Shown here piece by piece: positions 12,605 through 20,325 of a DNA stretch of 64,000 nt (position 1 is its first letter; each line of letters starts with the position of its first letter). The notes under the pieces were generated by a model. The model was not told where the DNA came from and searched no databases. It was given only the letters and a program-made list of their open reading frames with translations. The position numbers were made by a program, and so were the translations under genes. The DNA is from Klebsiella sp. BIGb0138. GTDB taxonomy: Bacteria; Pseudomonadota; Gammaproteobacteria; Enterobacterales; Enterobacteriaceae. The DNA is taken from positions 62,001-126,000 of the forward strand of contig NZ_SMCV01000004.1 of NCBI RefSeq assembly GCF_004342285.1. The letters are read 5' to 3'.

Positions 12605-13789
12605 TTACACCGTCTGCTGGTGACGGCTAAAGCGTGAGGCCAGCGGCAGCCAGCACAGCAGAATCAGCAATCCCATCAGCATCATCAACAGACCGAGGCT
12701 GCTCTGACCGGTCTGCGGCAGCATTGCCGACAGCCAGGCCAGCACGCCGGAACCGATATTCTGCAGGCCGCCCACCAGCGCCCCCGCCGTCCCGGCGAGG
12801 AACGGGAAGGGCTCCATTGCCCCGCTGGTCGCCAGCGGGAACAGCATCCCGGCGCCAAAGAAAAACAGCGCCGCGGGCACCAGCAGCGTCCAGATGGTCA
12901 TGATACCCATCAGCCCCGGGATCCACATCATAATCCCGGCCAGCAGGCAGCAAATCACCGATTGCCACATCAGCGTCGGGAAGCGTTTATGCGGACGCCC
13001 GGCAAACCAGGCGCCGAAGAAGGCCGCCGGAATCGGCAGAATAAACAGAATACTGACCGCCATACTGCTTAAGCCCAGCACCGCGCCCATCAGTACGCCG
13101 GAACAGGCTTCAAAAACGGCGATGCCGGCAAGACCGCCAATCAGCATCAGCAGGTAGCAGTTGAACGCGGTATTGCCGAAAAGCGTTTTGTAACGGGTGG
13201 CCAGCCGGGTACGCGGTGCGCCCTGCGGGCGGGTTTCCGGCATCCAGCGCGCCATGCTGAAGGTCACGCCAGCACACAGTATCAGCAGGAAAGCGTAGCA
13301 GGCCCGCCAGCTCCACACGGTATTGAGCACGCCGCCAATCAGCGGCGCCAGCAGAGGGCTGACTAAAATCCCCATGTTTAACAAGCTATTGGCATGTCTG
13401 AGCTGTGCGCCTTCGTACAGGTCGCGCGGCAGAGTTCGCGCCATCACCCCGCCTACGCCGGTCCCCATCCCCTGGATGGCGCTGGCGATAATCAGCACCG
13501 TCAGGCTATGGGTAGTGATGGCTGCCAGCGTCGCCAGCATAAAAATGGACATCCCGATGAGGATCACCGGGCGTCGGCCCACGCGGTCGGAGAGCGGGCC
13601 GTAAAAAAGCTGCGAGACGCCATAGGTCAGCAGATACGCTGCCATCACGCTTTGTACCGCCCCCTCGCGGGCGTTTAACGATACTGCCATATCGGCGATC
13701 GCCGGGATATAAATGGTCTGCGCCATCTGGCCAACGGCCACCAGCAGTACCAGCATCAACAACAAAGTGAAGTTTTTATGCCGTTTCAT
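12605..13789 (-). CDS. emrD: Multidrug efflux MFS transporter EmrD
   Basis: Twelve-helix proton-driven exporter of the DHA1 family. The start at 13789 (MKRHKNFTLLLMLVLLVAVG) gives 394 residues, the E. coli EmrD length; the frame extends to 13945 but the added residues are not family-like. MFS motif A is visible as GPLSDRVGRRPVILIG, and the segment GVGGVMARTLPRDLYEGAQL is EmrD-typical. Known substrates of the E. coli protein are uncouplers and amphipathic compounds. An upstream same-strand EamA gene lies 175 bases away. Confidence 0.95.
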   Translation of the reverse strand: MKRHKNFTLLLMLVLLVAVGQMAQTIYIPAIADMAVSLNAREGAVQSVMAAYLLTYGVSQLFYGPLSDRVGRRPVILIGMSIFMLATLAAITTHSLTVLIIASAIQGMGTGVGGVMARTLPRDLYEGAQLRHANSLLNMGILVSPLLAPLIGGVLNTVWSWRACYAFLLILCAGVTFSMARWMPETRPQGAPRTRLATRYKTLFGNTAFNCYLLMLIGGLAGIAVFEACSGVLMGAVLGLSSMAVSILFILPIPAAFFGAWFAGRPHKRFPTLMWQSVICCLLAGIMMWIPGLMGIMTIWTLLVPAALFFFGAGMLFPLATSGAMEPFPFLAGTAGALVGGLQNIGSGVLAWLSAMLPQTGQSSLGLLMMLMGLLILLCWLPLASRFSRHQQTV

Positions 13790-13964
13790 GTCGATGAATA
13801 CTTTGTGAGTAGAGGTAAAATAAGAATATGTGACTGGCACATACCGTAAACGATGGGGGAATCTACCATATAAAAATGACAGAACAACCATTTGGCGAGG
13901 ATTGGTAGGGGATTTCAGGCAGGTTTTGTAAACGATAATCGGCAACTAATGTTGCCATCCGGCA

Positions 13965-14798
13965 TCAGGACAGACGCAGCAGGATCGCACCCGCCGCGAT
14001 ACCGCAGGCGGCAACGACACGCAGAGCCATGACCTTCTCTTTCAGCAGGATAAAAGCGATGACGGCACCGAATAAAATAGAGGTCTCGCGCAGCGCAGCC
14101 ACCACTGCCAGCGGCGCCTGGGTCATCGCCCACAGCGCCAGGCCGTAGGAGCCCATCGTCCCCAGGCCACCGAGCAGCCCTTTTTGCCAGTGCTGACGGA
14201 GATAGCGGCTGGCCTGCTGGCGTCGGACGACCATTGCCCAGCTCAGCAAACAGAAGCCGTTCATAAAAAAGGACCACAGCGTGTAGCCCAGCGCGCTTCC
14301 AGACAGCCGCACGCCGGTACCATCCACCAGGGTGTAGCCGGCGATAAAACAGGCGTTGATCAGCGCCAGGACGATGCCACGGCGAGAGCTGGTCCGGCCG
14401 TTACAGGCCATGGCGAGGATTGCCAGGCAGATCACGCCAATCCCCATCCACGCCAGGGCTGATAGCCGGTCGCCGAGGAAAGCGACGCTAATCACCGCCA
14501 CCAGCAGCGGCGCGGTGCCGCGCATCAGCGGATAGGTCTGGCTCATATCCGAGACCTGATAGGTTTTGGCGACCAGAACGGTGTACACCACCTGCAATGC
14601 GCTGGACAGCACCAGATACGGGGCGCTGGCCAATGTGGGCTGTGGGGCGAAGGGCAGCAGCGCCAGCGCGATAAGCGCGGCGGAACCGCTCACCCCAATG
14701 GCGGCATACAGCTTATCGCCGCTCGCTTTGACGATTGCATTCCAGCTGGCATGCAGCAGGGCGGCGAACAGCAGAACGCAGAAAACGGTTATCGACAT
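13965..14798 (-). CDS. EamA/DMT family transporter
   Basis: Inner-membrane protein of 277 residues with about ten hydrophobic helices arranged as two EamA repeats (about 1-135 and 145-277). An example is LFAALLHASWNAIVKASGDK in repeat 1, and LALWAMTQAPLAVVAALRET in repeat 2 is the usual drug/metabolite transporter signature. The substrate is unknown; many relatives export amino acids or metabolites. Start 14798 (MSITVFCVLL) is preferred to the upstream extension to 14966, which would overlap the next gene and is not membrane-like. It follows the acetyltransferase gene by about 70 bases on the same strand. Confidence 0.85.
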   Translation of the reverse strand: MSITVFCVLLFAALLHASWNAIVKASGDKLYAAIGVSGSAALIALALLPFAPQPTLASAPYLVLSSALQVVYTVLVAKTYQVSDMSQTYPLMRGTAPLLVAVISVAFLGDRLSALAWMGIGVICLAILAMACNGRTSSRRGIVLALINACFIAGYTLVDGTGVRLSGSALGYTLWSFFMNGFCLLSWAMVVRRQQASRYLRQHWQKGLLGGLGTMGSYGLALWAMTQAPLAVVAALRETSILFGAVIAFILLKEKVMALRVVAACGIAAGAILLRLS

Positions 14799-14868
14799 CG
14801 CGGGCGCGTACGGTGAGTGGCAGTGTCCTGGAACTGTAACATGGGTATTTTCTGCCAGCCAGTCGCGC

Positions 14869-15315
14869 TTACAGCGAACAGAACAGACGGTGGGTGACTT
14901 TTGGCTCGTCATACACCGGGCGAAAACCGAGCGTTTCATAAAACGGCCAGGCTGCGGGGGGCGCATGGGTGTTGAGAAAATCGAACCACATGCCGGCGTG
15001 GGCGATCGCGGTCACCAGCAGCTGTTGCCCGATCCCCTGCCGACGGTAGGCTTCGCTGATATAAAGATGACGGATACGCCCGGCGCGCGGCTGCGGGCTG
15101 AAGGGATCAATATTCAGCCCGCATATCCCGACCAGCTGCCCGGCAACAAAGGCGCCGAACAGTTTTTCACCCGGGGCATTGAAGCGGTTTTTCCCGCTTT
15201 GCCAGTTCTCGGCCAGGCGACGCAGCATATTGAAATGTTGATCGAGGCTTTCGCGGCGCAGAGCGGGAAAGCCGGGATCGTGCGGGGTGGTCGTGGCAAT
15301 CAACAGCGGCGGCAT
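14869..15315 (-). CDS. GNAT family N-acetyltransferase
   Basis: Protein of 148 residues. The acetyl-CoA binding signature is RHLYISEAYRRQGIGQQLL (about residues 82-100), and a C-terminal FYETLGFRPVYDEP motif is typical of GNAT enzymes. The acceptor is unknown. It lies upstream of the EamA transporter and may form a small operon with it and emrD. Confidence 0.85.
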   Translation of the reverse strand: MPPLLIATTTPHDPGFPALRRESLDQHFNMLRRLAENWQSGKNRFNAPGEKLFGAFVAGQLVGICGLNIDPFSPQPRAGRIRHLYISEAYRRQGIGQQLLVTAIAHAGMWFDFLNTHAPPAAWPFYETLGFRPVYDEPKVTHRLFCSL

Positions 15316-15360
15316 GTTTTCTCCGGCAAGTCAGCATAAGGTAAAGAGGCACCGCCTGTA

Positions 15361-15382
15361 GAGGGGCGGTTTCCCGCCCCTC
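15361..15382. terminator. Strong hairpin between tisB and the acetyltransferase gene
   Basis: Perfect 9-bp stem GAGGGGCGG / CCGCCCCTC (15361-15369, 15374-15382) with a 4-base loop. It lies 23 bases downstream of the tisB stop on the minus strand. No clear U-tract follows on either strand, so it may be a transcript-stabilising end or a weak terminator of tisAB. Confidence 0.5.
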
Positions 15383-15404
15383 TCAGGTGCGACTTGAACC
15401 TGAA

Positions 15405-15494
15405 TCAGCGCAGCTGTTTCAGGACGGCATCAAGTAGTTGCAACGCGGCAACCATGAGTTTCAGGATAAGAACAATAATATCCATTGCGCCCAT
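15405..15494 (-). CDS. tisB: TisB toxin, SOS-induced membrane peptide
   Basis: A 29-codon gene on the minus strand. It encodes a single amphipathic helix beginning MGAMDIIVLILKLM and ending LLDAVLKQLR, the same length as E. coli TisB with the same pattern of charged Asp/Lys residues on a hydrophobic helix. TisB inserts into the inner membrane, lowers the proton motive force and promotes persister formation during the SOS response. GGAGGAG lies 6 bases before the ATG, although E. coli data indicate that ribosomes load upstream at a standby site. A LexA box and an IstR-1 target lie upstream in the expected order. Confidence 0.9.
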   Translation of the reverse strand: MGAMDIIVLILKLMVAALQLLDAVLKQLR

Positions 15495-15614
15495 ACGCGT
15501 CTCCTCCGGTAGAGGAGCACGACCCGCTGGCGTACCTTTCCGCTGCCTGTTGCCAGTCGGGGTATACGCCGCCTGCTGGACGCGTTGCCGCGGCCAGAAG
15601 ACATTAGCGTATTT

Positions 15615-15635
15615 GTTGACGTAACACAGTGTGCT
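15615..15635 (-). promoter_or_regulatory. IstR-1 target / ribosome standby region in tisAB mRNA
   Basis: The plus strand here reads GTTGACGTAACACAGTGTGC, nearly the same as the 5' end of IstR-1 at 15863 (19 of 21 positions across the repeat). The tisAB transcript (minus strand) is therefore complementary to IstR-1, with one G-U pair and one mismatch. It lies about 120 bases upstream of the tisB start, matching the E. coli standby site that IstR-1 blocks. Confidence 0.8.
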
Positions 15636-15734
15636 CTCTCGGGGTTAAGGCACTGACGGCACCACCCGTTTCAGCCAGGACTTCATTGCGCCGGTACAAC
15701 TTGCGGCCCCGAATGGCACAAAGTGAACGCTTTC

Positions 15735-15766
15735 AGTATAAACATACACTGTATAAATAAACAGTG
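15735..15766 (-). promoter_or_regulatory. LexA box and tisAB promoter
   Basis: CTGTATAAATAAACAG at 15749-15764 fits the SOS consensus CTG-N10-CAG, with symmetric flanking bases CA and TG. On the minus strand TATACT (15740-15735) is a perfect -10 element, and the LexA box covers the -35 and spacer. LexA should therefore block tisAB until DNA damage. In E. coli the same box also controls a longer IstR-2 RNA. Confidence 0.85.
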
Positions 15767-15827
15767 TTTTCTGGACAAAATCACACCCGCGCGCCATACT
15801 CTAATTCGGCAAAAACCGTGGTGAAAA

Positions 15828-15856
15828 TTGCGTGAATATCCCTGAGCGCGTATACT
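15828..15856 (+). promoter_or_regulatory. istR-1 promoter
   Basis: TTGCGT (15828-15833) and TATACT (15851-15856) with a 17-base spacer form a sigma-70 promoter. It points away from tisB, with the expected start near 15863. No LexA box overlaps it, consistent with constitutive IstR-1 synthesis. Confidence 0.75.
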
Positions 15857-15862
15857 TGCAGC

Positions 15863-15938
15863 GTTGACGTAATACAGTGTACTTGCGGTTACCAGCCGTG
15901 AACATGCTGATAAAAACCTCGCTCCGGCGGGGTTTTTT
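15863..15938 (+). ncRNA. istR: IstR-1 antisense RNA (antitoxin of TisB)
   Basis: The predicted transcript is about 76 nt (75 in E. coli). It begins GTTGACGTAATACAGTGT, which pairs with the tisAB leader, and ends in the terminator ACCTCGC-TCCG-GCGGGGT followed by T residues (15916-15938). IstR-1 blocks ribosome standby on tisAB mRNA and allows RNase III cleavage. Sequence, promoter and distance from tisB all agree with the E. coli module. Confidence 0.88.
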
Positions 15939-15962
15939 ATTGTTCGCCGCTGGGCTAAAAAT

Positions 15963-15978
15963 TGTGATGCTGCACACA
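15963..15978 (+). promoter_or_regulatory. CRP site upstream of ivbL-ilvBN
   Basis: TGTGA-TGCTGC-ACACA matches the CRP consensus at 9 of 10 bases. A -10 like TATAAA lies at 16031-16036, placing the site about 72 bases upstream of the likely start. CRP-dependent expression of ilvBN is known in E. coli. Confidence 0.6.
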
Positions 15979-16068
15979 AATCCTCGTGGTTGAAAATAAA
16001 TCCATTGTGTAATGGCGGCAGCTGTGTTTGTATAAATTCAGTTAATTTTTCGACACAACAGGTCCCTA

Positions 16069-16164
16069 ATGAACGCTTCCATTCTGACTTCGACCCTACT
16101 AAAAACCGCGCCTGCCGCGGTGGTCGTCGTGCGTGTGGTGGTCGTCGTCGGCAATGCGCCGTAG
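16069..16164 (+). CDS. ivbL: ilvBN operon leader peptide IvbL
   Basis: Leader peptide of 31 codons (32 in E. coli) with nine valine codons in the run AAVVVVRVVVVVGNAP and several leucines. When charged tRNA-Val or tRNA-Leu is scarce, ribosome stalling favours the antiterminator and allows ilvBN transcription. The attenuator terminator lies 21 bases after the stop. It is too short for ordinary gene finders. Confidence 0.95.
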   Translation: MNASILTSTLLKTAPAAVVVVRVVVVVGNAP

Positions 16165-16185
16165 GGTCCGGAACAACACGATTCC

Positions 16186-16221
16186 AAACCCCGCCGGCGC
16201 AAACCGAGCGGGGTTTTTTTT
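16186..16221 (+). terminator. ilvBN attenuator terminator
   Basis: AAACCCCGC (16186-16194) pairs with GCGGGGTTT (16208-16216), followed by T residues to 16221. It lies between ivbL and ilvB and is the terminator form of the valine/leucine attenuator. Confidence 0.92.
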
Positions 16222-16265
16222 CGACCCTCGCCCGGTAAGTCGGCTCAGAATAAAAGGACTGGAGC

Positions 16266-17954
16266 ATGGCAAGTTCGGGCACAACCGCAGAAAAAATGCG
16301 CTTTACCGGCGCGCAGTTAGTTGTTCATTTACTGGAGCGTCAGGGGATCTCGACGGTTACGGGTATCCCGGGCGGCTCTATTCTTCCTGTCTATGATGCC
16401 TTAAGCCAAAGCACACAGATTCGCCATGTGCTGGCGCGGCATGAACAGGGAGCGGGCTTTATCGCCCAGGGTATGGCGCGTACCGAGGGGAAACCTGCCG
16501 TCTGTATGGCCTGTAGCGGCCCGGGCGCCACCAACCTGATCACCGCCATCGCCGATGCCCGTCTGGACTCGATCCCGCTGGTCTGCATTACCGGCCAGGT
16601 TCCCGCCTCGATGATTGGCACCGATGCGTTCCAGGAAGTCGACACCTACGGTATCTCTATCCCCATCACCAAACACAACTACTTGGTCCGCGATATCGCC
16701 GAACTGCCGCAGGTCATGAGCGACGCGTTTCGCATCGCCCAGTCCGGGCGCCCGGGTCCGGTGTGGATAGATATTCCTAAGGATGTGCAGACGGCAACCA
16801 TCGAACTGGATAGGTTGCCGGAGCCCGGTACCCGCACGGCAGCGCCGGCGTTCGACAGCGCCAGCGTCCACGAAGCGGCGGCGATGATTAATGCCGCTCA
16901 ACGTCCGGTGCTTTATCTGGGCGGCGGGGTGATTAACGCCCCTGAGCAGGTACGTGAACTGGCGGAAAAAGCCAACCTGCCAACCACCATGACCCTGATG
17001 GCGCTGGGCATGTTGCCGAAGGCGCATCCGCTGTCGCTGGGGATGCTGGGGATGCACGGCGCGCGCAGTACCAACTATATTCTGCAAGAGTCTGATTTAC
17101 TGGTTGTTCTCGGCGCACGTTTTGATGACCGGGCGATTGGCAAAACCGAACAGTTCTGCCCGAATGCGAAAATTATTCACGTCGATATCGACCGTTCCGA
17201 GCTGGGTAAAATTAAGCAGCCGCACGTGGCGATTCAGGGCGATGTTGCTGAAGTGCTGGCGCAGCTGATCCCGCAAATTGAGTCCCAGCCGCGCAGCGAG
17301 TGGCGTCAGCTGGTGGCGGACCTGCAGCGCGAATTCCCGTCTACCATCCCTCAGGAGAGCGATCCGCTCTCGCATTACGGCCTGATCAACGCCGTTGCCG
17401 CCTGCGTTGATGATGAAGCGATTATCACCACCGACGTCGGTCAGCACCAGATGTGGACAGCGCAGGCCTATCCGCTGAACCGTCCGCGGCAGTGGCTGAC
17501 CTCCGGCGGTCTGGGAACGATGGGCTTTGGCCTGCCGGCGGCGGTTGGCGCGGCGCTGGCCAACCCGCAGCGCAAAGTTATCTGCTTCTCCGGCGACGGC
17601 AGCCTGATGATGAATATTCAGGAGATGGCCACCGCGGCGGAAAATCAGCTGGATGTAAAAATCATCCTGATGAACAACGAAGCGCTGGGGCTGGTTTATC
17701 AGCAGCAGAGCCTGTTTTATCAGCAGGGGGTCTTTGCCGCGACCTATCCAGGGATGATCAACTTTATGCAGATTGCCGCCGGTTTTGGCCTACAAACCTG
17801 TGATTTAAATAATGAAGCTGACCCGCAGGCCGCGCTGCAGGCGATGATTGACCGCCCCGGTCCAGCCTTGATTCACGTGCGTATCGATGCGGAAGAAAAA
17901 GTGTATCCAATGGTTCCGCCGGGCGCGGCAAACACAGAAATGGTGGGGGAATAA
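16266..17954 (+). CDS. ilvB: Acetolactate synthase I large subunit
   Basis: Catalytic subunit of acetohydroxyacid synthase I. It joins two pyruvates, or pyruvate and 2-oxobutyrate, in branched-chain amino acid synthesis. It is 562 residues, as in E. coli. The N-terminal TPP domain contains the catalytic glutamate Glu60 in RHEQGAGF. A central domain follows, then the C-terminal TPP domain with the GDGS...NN metal-diphosphate motif (GDGSLMMNIQEM followed by MNN). It needs FAD, TPP and Mg2+. It is preceded by the ivbL attenuator and followed after 3 bases by ilvN. Confidence 0.98.
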   Translation: MASSGTTAEKMRFTGAQLVVHLLERQGISTVTGIPGGSILPVYDALSQSTQIRHVLARHEQGAGFIAQGMARTEGKPAVCMACSGPGATNLITAIADARLDSIPLVCITGQVPASMIGTDAFQEVDTYGISIPITKHNYLVRDIAELPQVMSDAFRIAQSGRPGPVWIDIPKDVQTATIELDRLPEPGTRTAAPAFDSASVHEAAAMINAAQRPVLYLGGGVINAPEQVRELAEKANLPTTMTLMALGMLPKAHPLSLGMLGMHGARSTNYILQESDLLVVLGARFDDRAIGKTEQFCPNAKIIHVDIDRSELGKIKQPHVAIQGDVAEVLAQLIPQIESQPRSEWRQLVADLQREFPSTIPQESDPLSHYGLINAVAACVDDEAIITTDVGQHQMWTAQAYPLNRPRQWLTSGGLGTMGFGLPAAVGAALANPQRKVICFSGDGSLMMNIQEMATAAENQLDVKIILMNNEALGLVYQQQSLFYQQGVFAATYPGMINFMQIAAGFGLQTCDLNNEADPQAALQAMIDRPGPALIHVRIDAEEKVYPMVPPGAANTEMVGE

Positions 17955-17957
17955 ACC

Positions 17958-18248
17958 ATGCAACAGCAGACTCATGACAACGTTATTCTGGAACTTACCG
18001 TCCGCAACCACCCGGGGGTAATGACCCACGTTTGCGGCCTGTTCGCCCGCCGTGCGTTCAACGTGGAAGGCATTCTCTGTCTGCCGATTCACAACAGCAG
18101 CCACAGCCGCATCTGGCTGCTGGTTAACGACGATCAGCGCCTGGGGCAGATGATCAGTCAGATTGAAAAGCTTGAAGATGTGGAGAAGGTGGCGCGTAAC
18201 CAGTCCGATCCGTCAATGTTTAATAAAATTTCCGTCTTCTTTGAGTGA
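17958..18248 (+). CDS. ilvN: Acetolactate synthase I small subunit
   Basis: Regulatory subunit of 96 residues, essentially one ACT domain (about residues 8-85, [20 protein letters not shown]). It binds valine for feedback inhibition and activates IlvB. Length and gene order match E. coli. The stop lies one base from the convergent deoQ stop. Confidence 0.97.
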   Translation: MQQQTHDNVILELTVRNHPGVMTHVCGLFARRAFNVEGILCLPIHNSSHSRIWLLVNDDQRLGQMISQIEKLEDVEKVARNQSDPSMFNKISVFFE

Positions 18249-18249
18249 G

Positions 18250-19041
18250 TTACTCGCTTTCTGAGTCCGGAGTGATGACCTTGACCGAGCCATTCCGGCA
18301 GTGCGTGGCATAGTCTGCCGGTAAGGGACGATCGCTGACGAGTACATCAAACGCCGGCAGCGGCGCGATACTGGCGGGCGCGACATCGTCGAACAGCGCG
18401 TAGCGCGCGAGCAGGATTTTGCGCAGCCCGCGATCCATCGCTTTGCGTTTGATGGAGAGGTCTTCGGGATTAAACCAGCTGACGCCAAAATGTTCGTGTA
18501 CGCCGCTGGCGGAGATAAATACTTTACGCGGGTTGAGCGAATCCAGCGCCGACGGGTTGCTGGTATCGTAGAAGGCATCGCTCTTGGCCCGATAGGTGCC
18601 GCCGCAGAGGATGGCGGTGGCGTTGGGTTTCTCGTTCAGCGCGATAAACACCCGATGTGAATAGCAAATGCCGGTAAAGGTAATGTCATCGGGGATCATG
18701 CTGATGACCAACGGCATTTCGCTGCCGTTATCAAAAAAGACCAGATCGTTTTCACTCACCAGGCCTGCCGCAAGGATGGCAATGGGTAAATCGTCGCGAT
18801 GATGGGCCTGTTTTGCCGCGAGAGAGGGGCTGGCCGCAGGGGATGAAGGCGTGTTCACCATCACCACATAGCCGCCCAGCAGGGTGAGCGGCAGCGGTTC
18901 GTCATTTTCCTGGCTGAGATCCCGCCGAATGGTCATCACAGAGACTTCGAGCATGCGTGCCGCCTCTTTAAGATGGATGCGGTCGGTTTTCTTCAGCAGT
19001 TCCATCAGACGACGGATACGTTCTTTTTGCTTGGTCTCCAT
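18250..19041 (-). CDS. deoQ: DeoR-family repressor of deoxyribose operon (DeoQ)
   Basis: DeoR-type regulator of 263 residues. The N-terminal helix-turn-helix is at about residues 5-60 (IHLKEAARMLEVSVMTIRRDL), and the effector domain has the sugar-phosphate-isomerase-like fold. The sequence resembles E. coli DeoR throughout, for example LLGGYVVM and FFDNGSEMP. It is divergent from deoK across 336 bases that contain repeated operator-like motifs. In Salmonella, DeoQ represses deoKPX and deoxyribose derivatives induce. GGAGAGG precedes the ATG. Confidence 0.88.
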   Translation of the reverse strand: METKQKERIRRLMELLKKTDRIHLKEAARMLEVSVMTIRRDLSQENDEPLPLTLLGGYVVMVNTPSSPAASPSLAAKQAHHRDDLPIAILAAGLVSENDLVFFDNGSEMPLVISMIPDDITFTGICYSHRVFIALNEKPNATAILCGGTYRAKSDAFYDTSNPSALDSLNPRKVFISASGVHEHFGVSWFNPEDLSIKRKAMDRGLRKILLARYALFDDVAPASIAPLPAFDVLVSDRPLPADYATHCRNGSVKVITPDSESE

Positions 19042-19377
19042 TCACCCTCTCCGCAATTTAGCTCGCAAATGTTCCTTTAGTAACATTTTTACTCACAGGG
19101 AAACATCGTGCATTCACATTACTATACTGTGGACTACCCGGAATTAAAAGCCTGATAGATCGCGTTTTTATCATTAAAACAACTTTATTTTCAGGTGATT
19201 ATGGCTATTTTTTTGATTTTTATTTTTCTTCTCTCAGCGAGTCTATGCGTTTTCGTGGTTGCTAAATAAACAACTTATGATACTACAATCGCGATCATGG
19301 TCACAAATGGTACTAAAGTAACATGATAATGTTACGATAATATCATTGTTGTGTGATTGTTTCTGAGAGGTAGTAAA
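19042..19377. promoter_or_regulatory. deoQ-deoK divergent control region with repeated operators
   Basis: Two related 23-base direct repeats, AAATG-N8-AGTAACAT type, lie at 19067-19089 and 19305-19327. The second extends into an 18-bp perfect palindrome GTAACAT-GATA-ATGTTAC (19318-19335). CGCGA-N6-TCACA at 19290-19305 is a possible CRP site (8 of 10). The middle is very AT-rich and holds no credible gene. The repeats are the best candidates for DeoQ binding. Confidence 0.6.
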
Positions 19378-20298
19378 ATGGATATCGCGGTTATTGGCTC
19401 CAACATGGTGGATCTCATCACCTATACCAACCAGATGCCAAAAGAGGGGGAAACCCTCGAGGCGCCAGCGTTCAAAATTGGTTGCGGTGGCAAGGGGGCA
19501 AATCAGGCCGTTGCGGCAGCCAAGCTCAACTCGAAAGTGCTGATGCTGACCAAGGTTGGGGATGACATCTTTGCGGATAACACTATTCGTAACCTCGAAT
19601 CCTGGGGTATCAATACCACCTATGTTGAAAAAGTCCCCTGCACCAGCAGCGGCGTCGCGCCTATTTTTGTGAACGCTAACTCCAGCAACAGCATCCTGAT
19701 TATTAAAGGCGCCAATAAATTCCTTTCTCCTGAGGATATCGATCGCGCCGCCGAGGATTTAAAAAAATGCCGGCTGATTGTTTTACAGCTTGAGGTTCAG
19801 CTCGAAACCGTTTATCACGCCATTGAATTTGGTAAAAAGCACGGTATTGAAGTCTTATTAAACCCGGCGCCAGCATTACGGGAATTAGATATGTCTTATG
19901 CCTGTAAATGTGATTTCTTTGTGCCCAATGAAACGGAGCTGGAAATATTAACCGGTTTGCCTGTTGATACTTACGATAATATTCGTACAGCTGCCCGTAG
20001 TCTCGTCGAAAAAGGACTGAACAATATTATTGTCACTATGGGTGAGAAAGGCGCGCTGTGGATGACCCGCACTCAGGAGGTTCACGTTCCGGCGTTTAAA
20101 GTTAGCGCGGTTGATACCAGCGGAGCGGGTGACGCCTTTATCGGTTGTTTCGCTCATTATTATGTCCAGAGCGGAGATGTGGAATTCGCCATGAAAAAAG
20201 CCGCCCTCTTTGCCGCATTTAGCGTCACCGGAAAAGGCACTCAGTCATCTTATCCCAGTATTGAGCAGTTTAATGAATATCTGTCGTTAAACGAATAA
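19378..20298 (+). CDS. deoK: Deoxyribokinase DeoK
   Basis: PfkB/ribokinase-family kinase of 306 residues that phosphorylates 2-deoxy-D-ribose to the 5-phosphate, which DeoC aldolase (elsewhere) cleaves. Motifs are the N-terminal GCGGKGANQAVAAAKL and the C-terminal DTSGAGDAF with catalytic Asp252. The ATG at 19378 follows GAGAGG; a longer frame from 19357 adds seven unlikely residues. The length equals Salmonella DeoK, and the position between ilvN and uhpA is the same as in Salmonella. A general ribokinase is possible, but the deoP/deoX neighbours favour DeoK. Confidence 0.9.
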   Translation: MDIAVIGSNMVDLITYTNQMPKEGETLEAPAFKIGCGGKGANQAVAAAKLNSKVLMLTKVGDDIFADNTIRNLESWGINTTYVEKVPCTSSGVAPIFVNANSSNSILIIKGANKFLSPEDIDRAAEDLKKCRLIVLQLEVQLETVYHAIEFGKKHGIEVLLNPAPALRELDMSYACKCDFFVPNETELEILTGLPVDTYDNIRTAARSLVEKGLNNIIVTMGEKGALWMTRTQEVHVPAFKVSAVDTSGAGDAFIGCFAHYYVQSGDVEFAMKKAALFAAFSVTGKGTQSSYPSIEQFNEYLSLNE

Positions 20299-20325
20299 TC
20301 ACCCTGCACAGTAAAAGGTAGCACT

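Noticed and set aside
15683-16282. 199-codon minus-strand frame across istR and ivbL
   Set aside because: It runs antisense to the leader peptide, the attenuator and IstR-1, and its sequence is not protein-like. The RNA features explain this DNA.
19042-19377. Small gene in the AT-rich deoQ-deoK gap
   Set aside because: Only short frames without ribosome sites are present; repeats and promoter elements account for the region.
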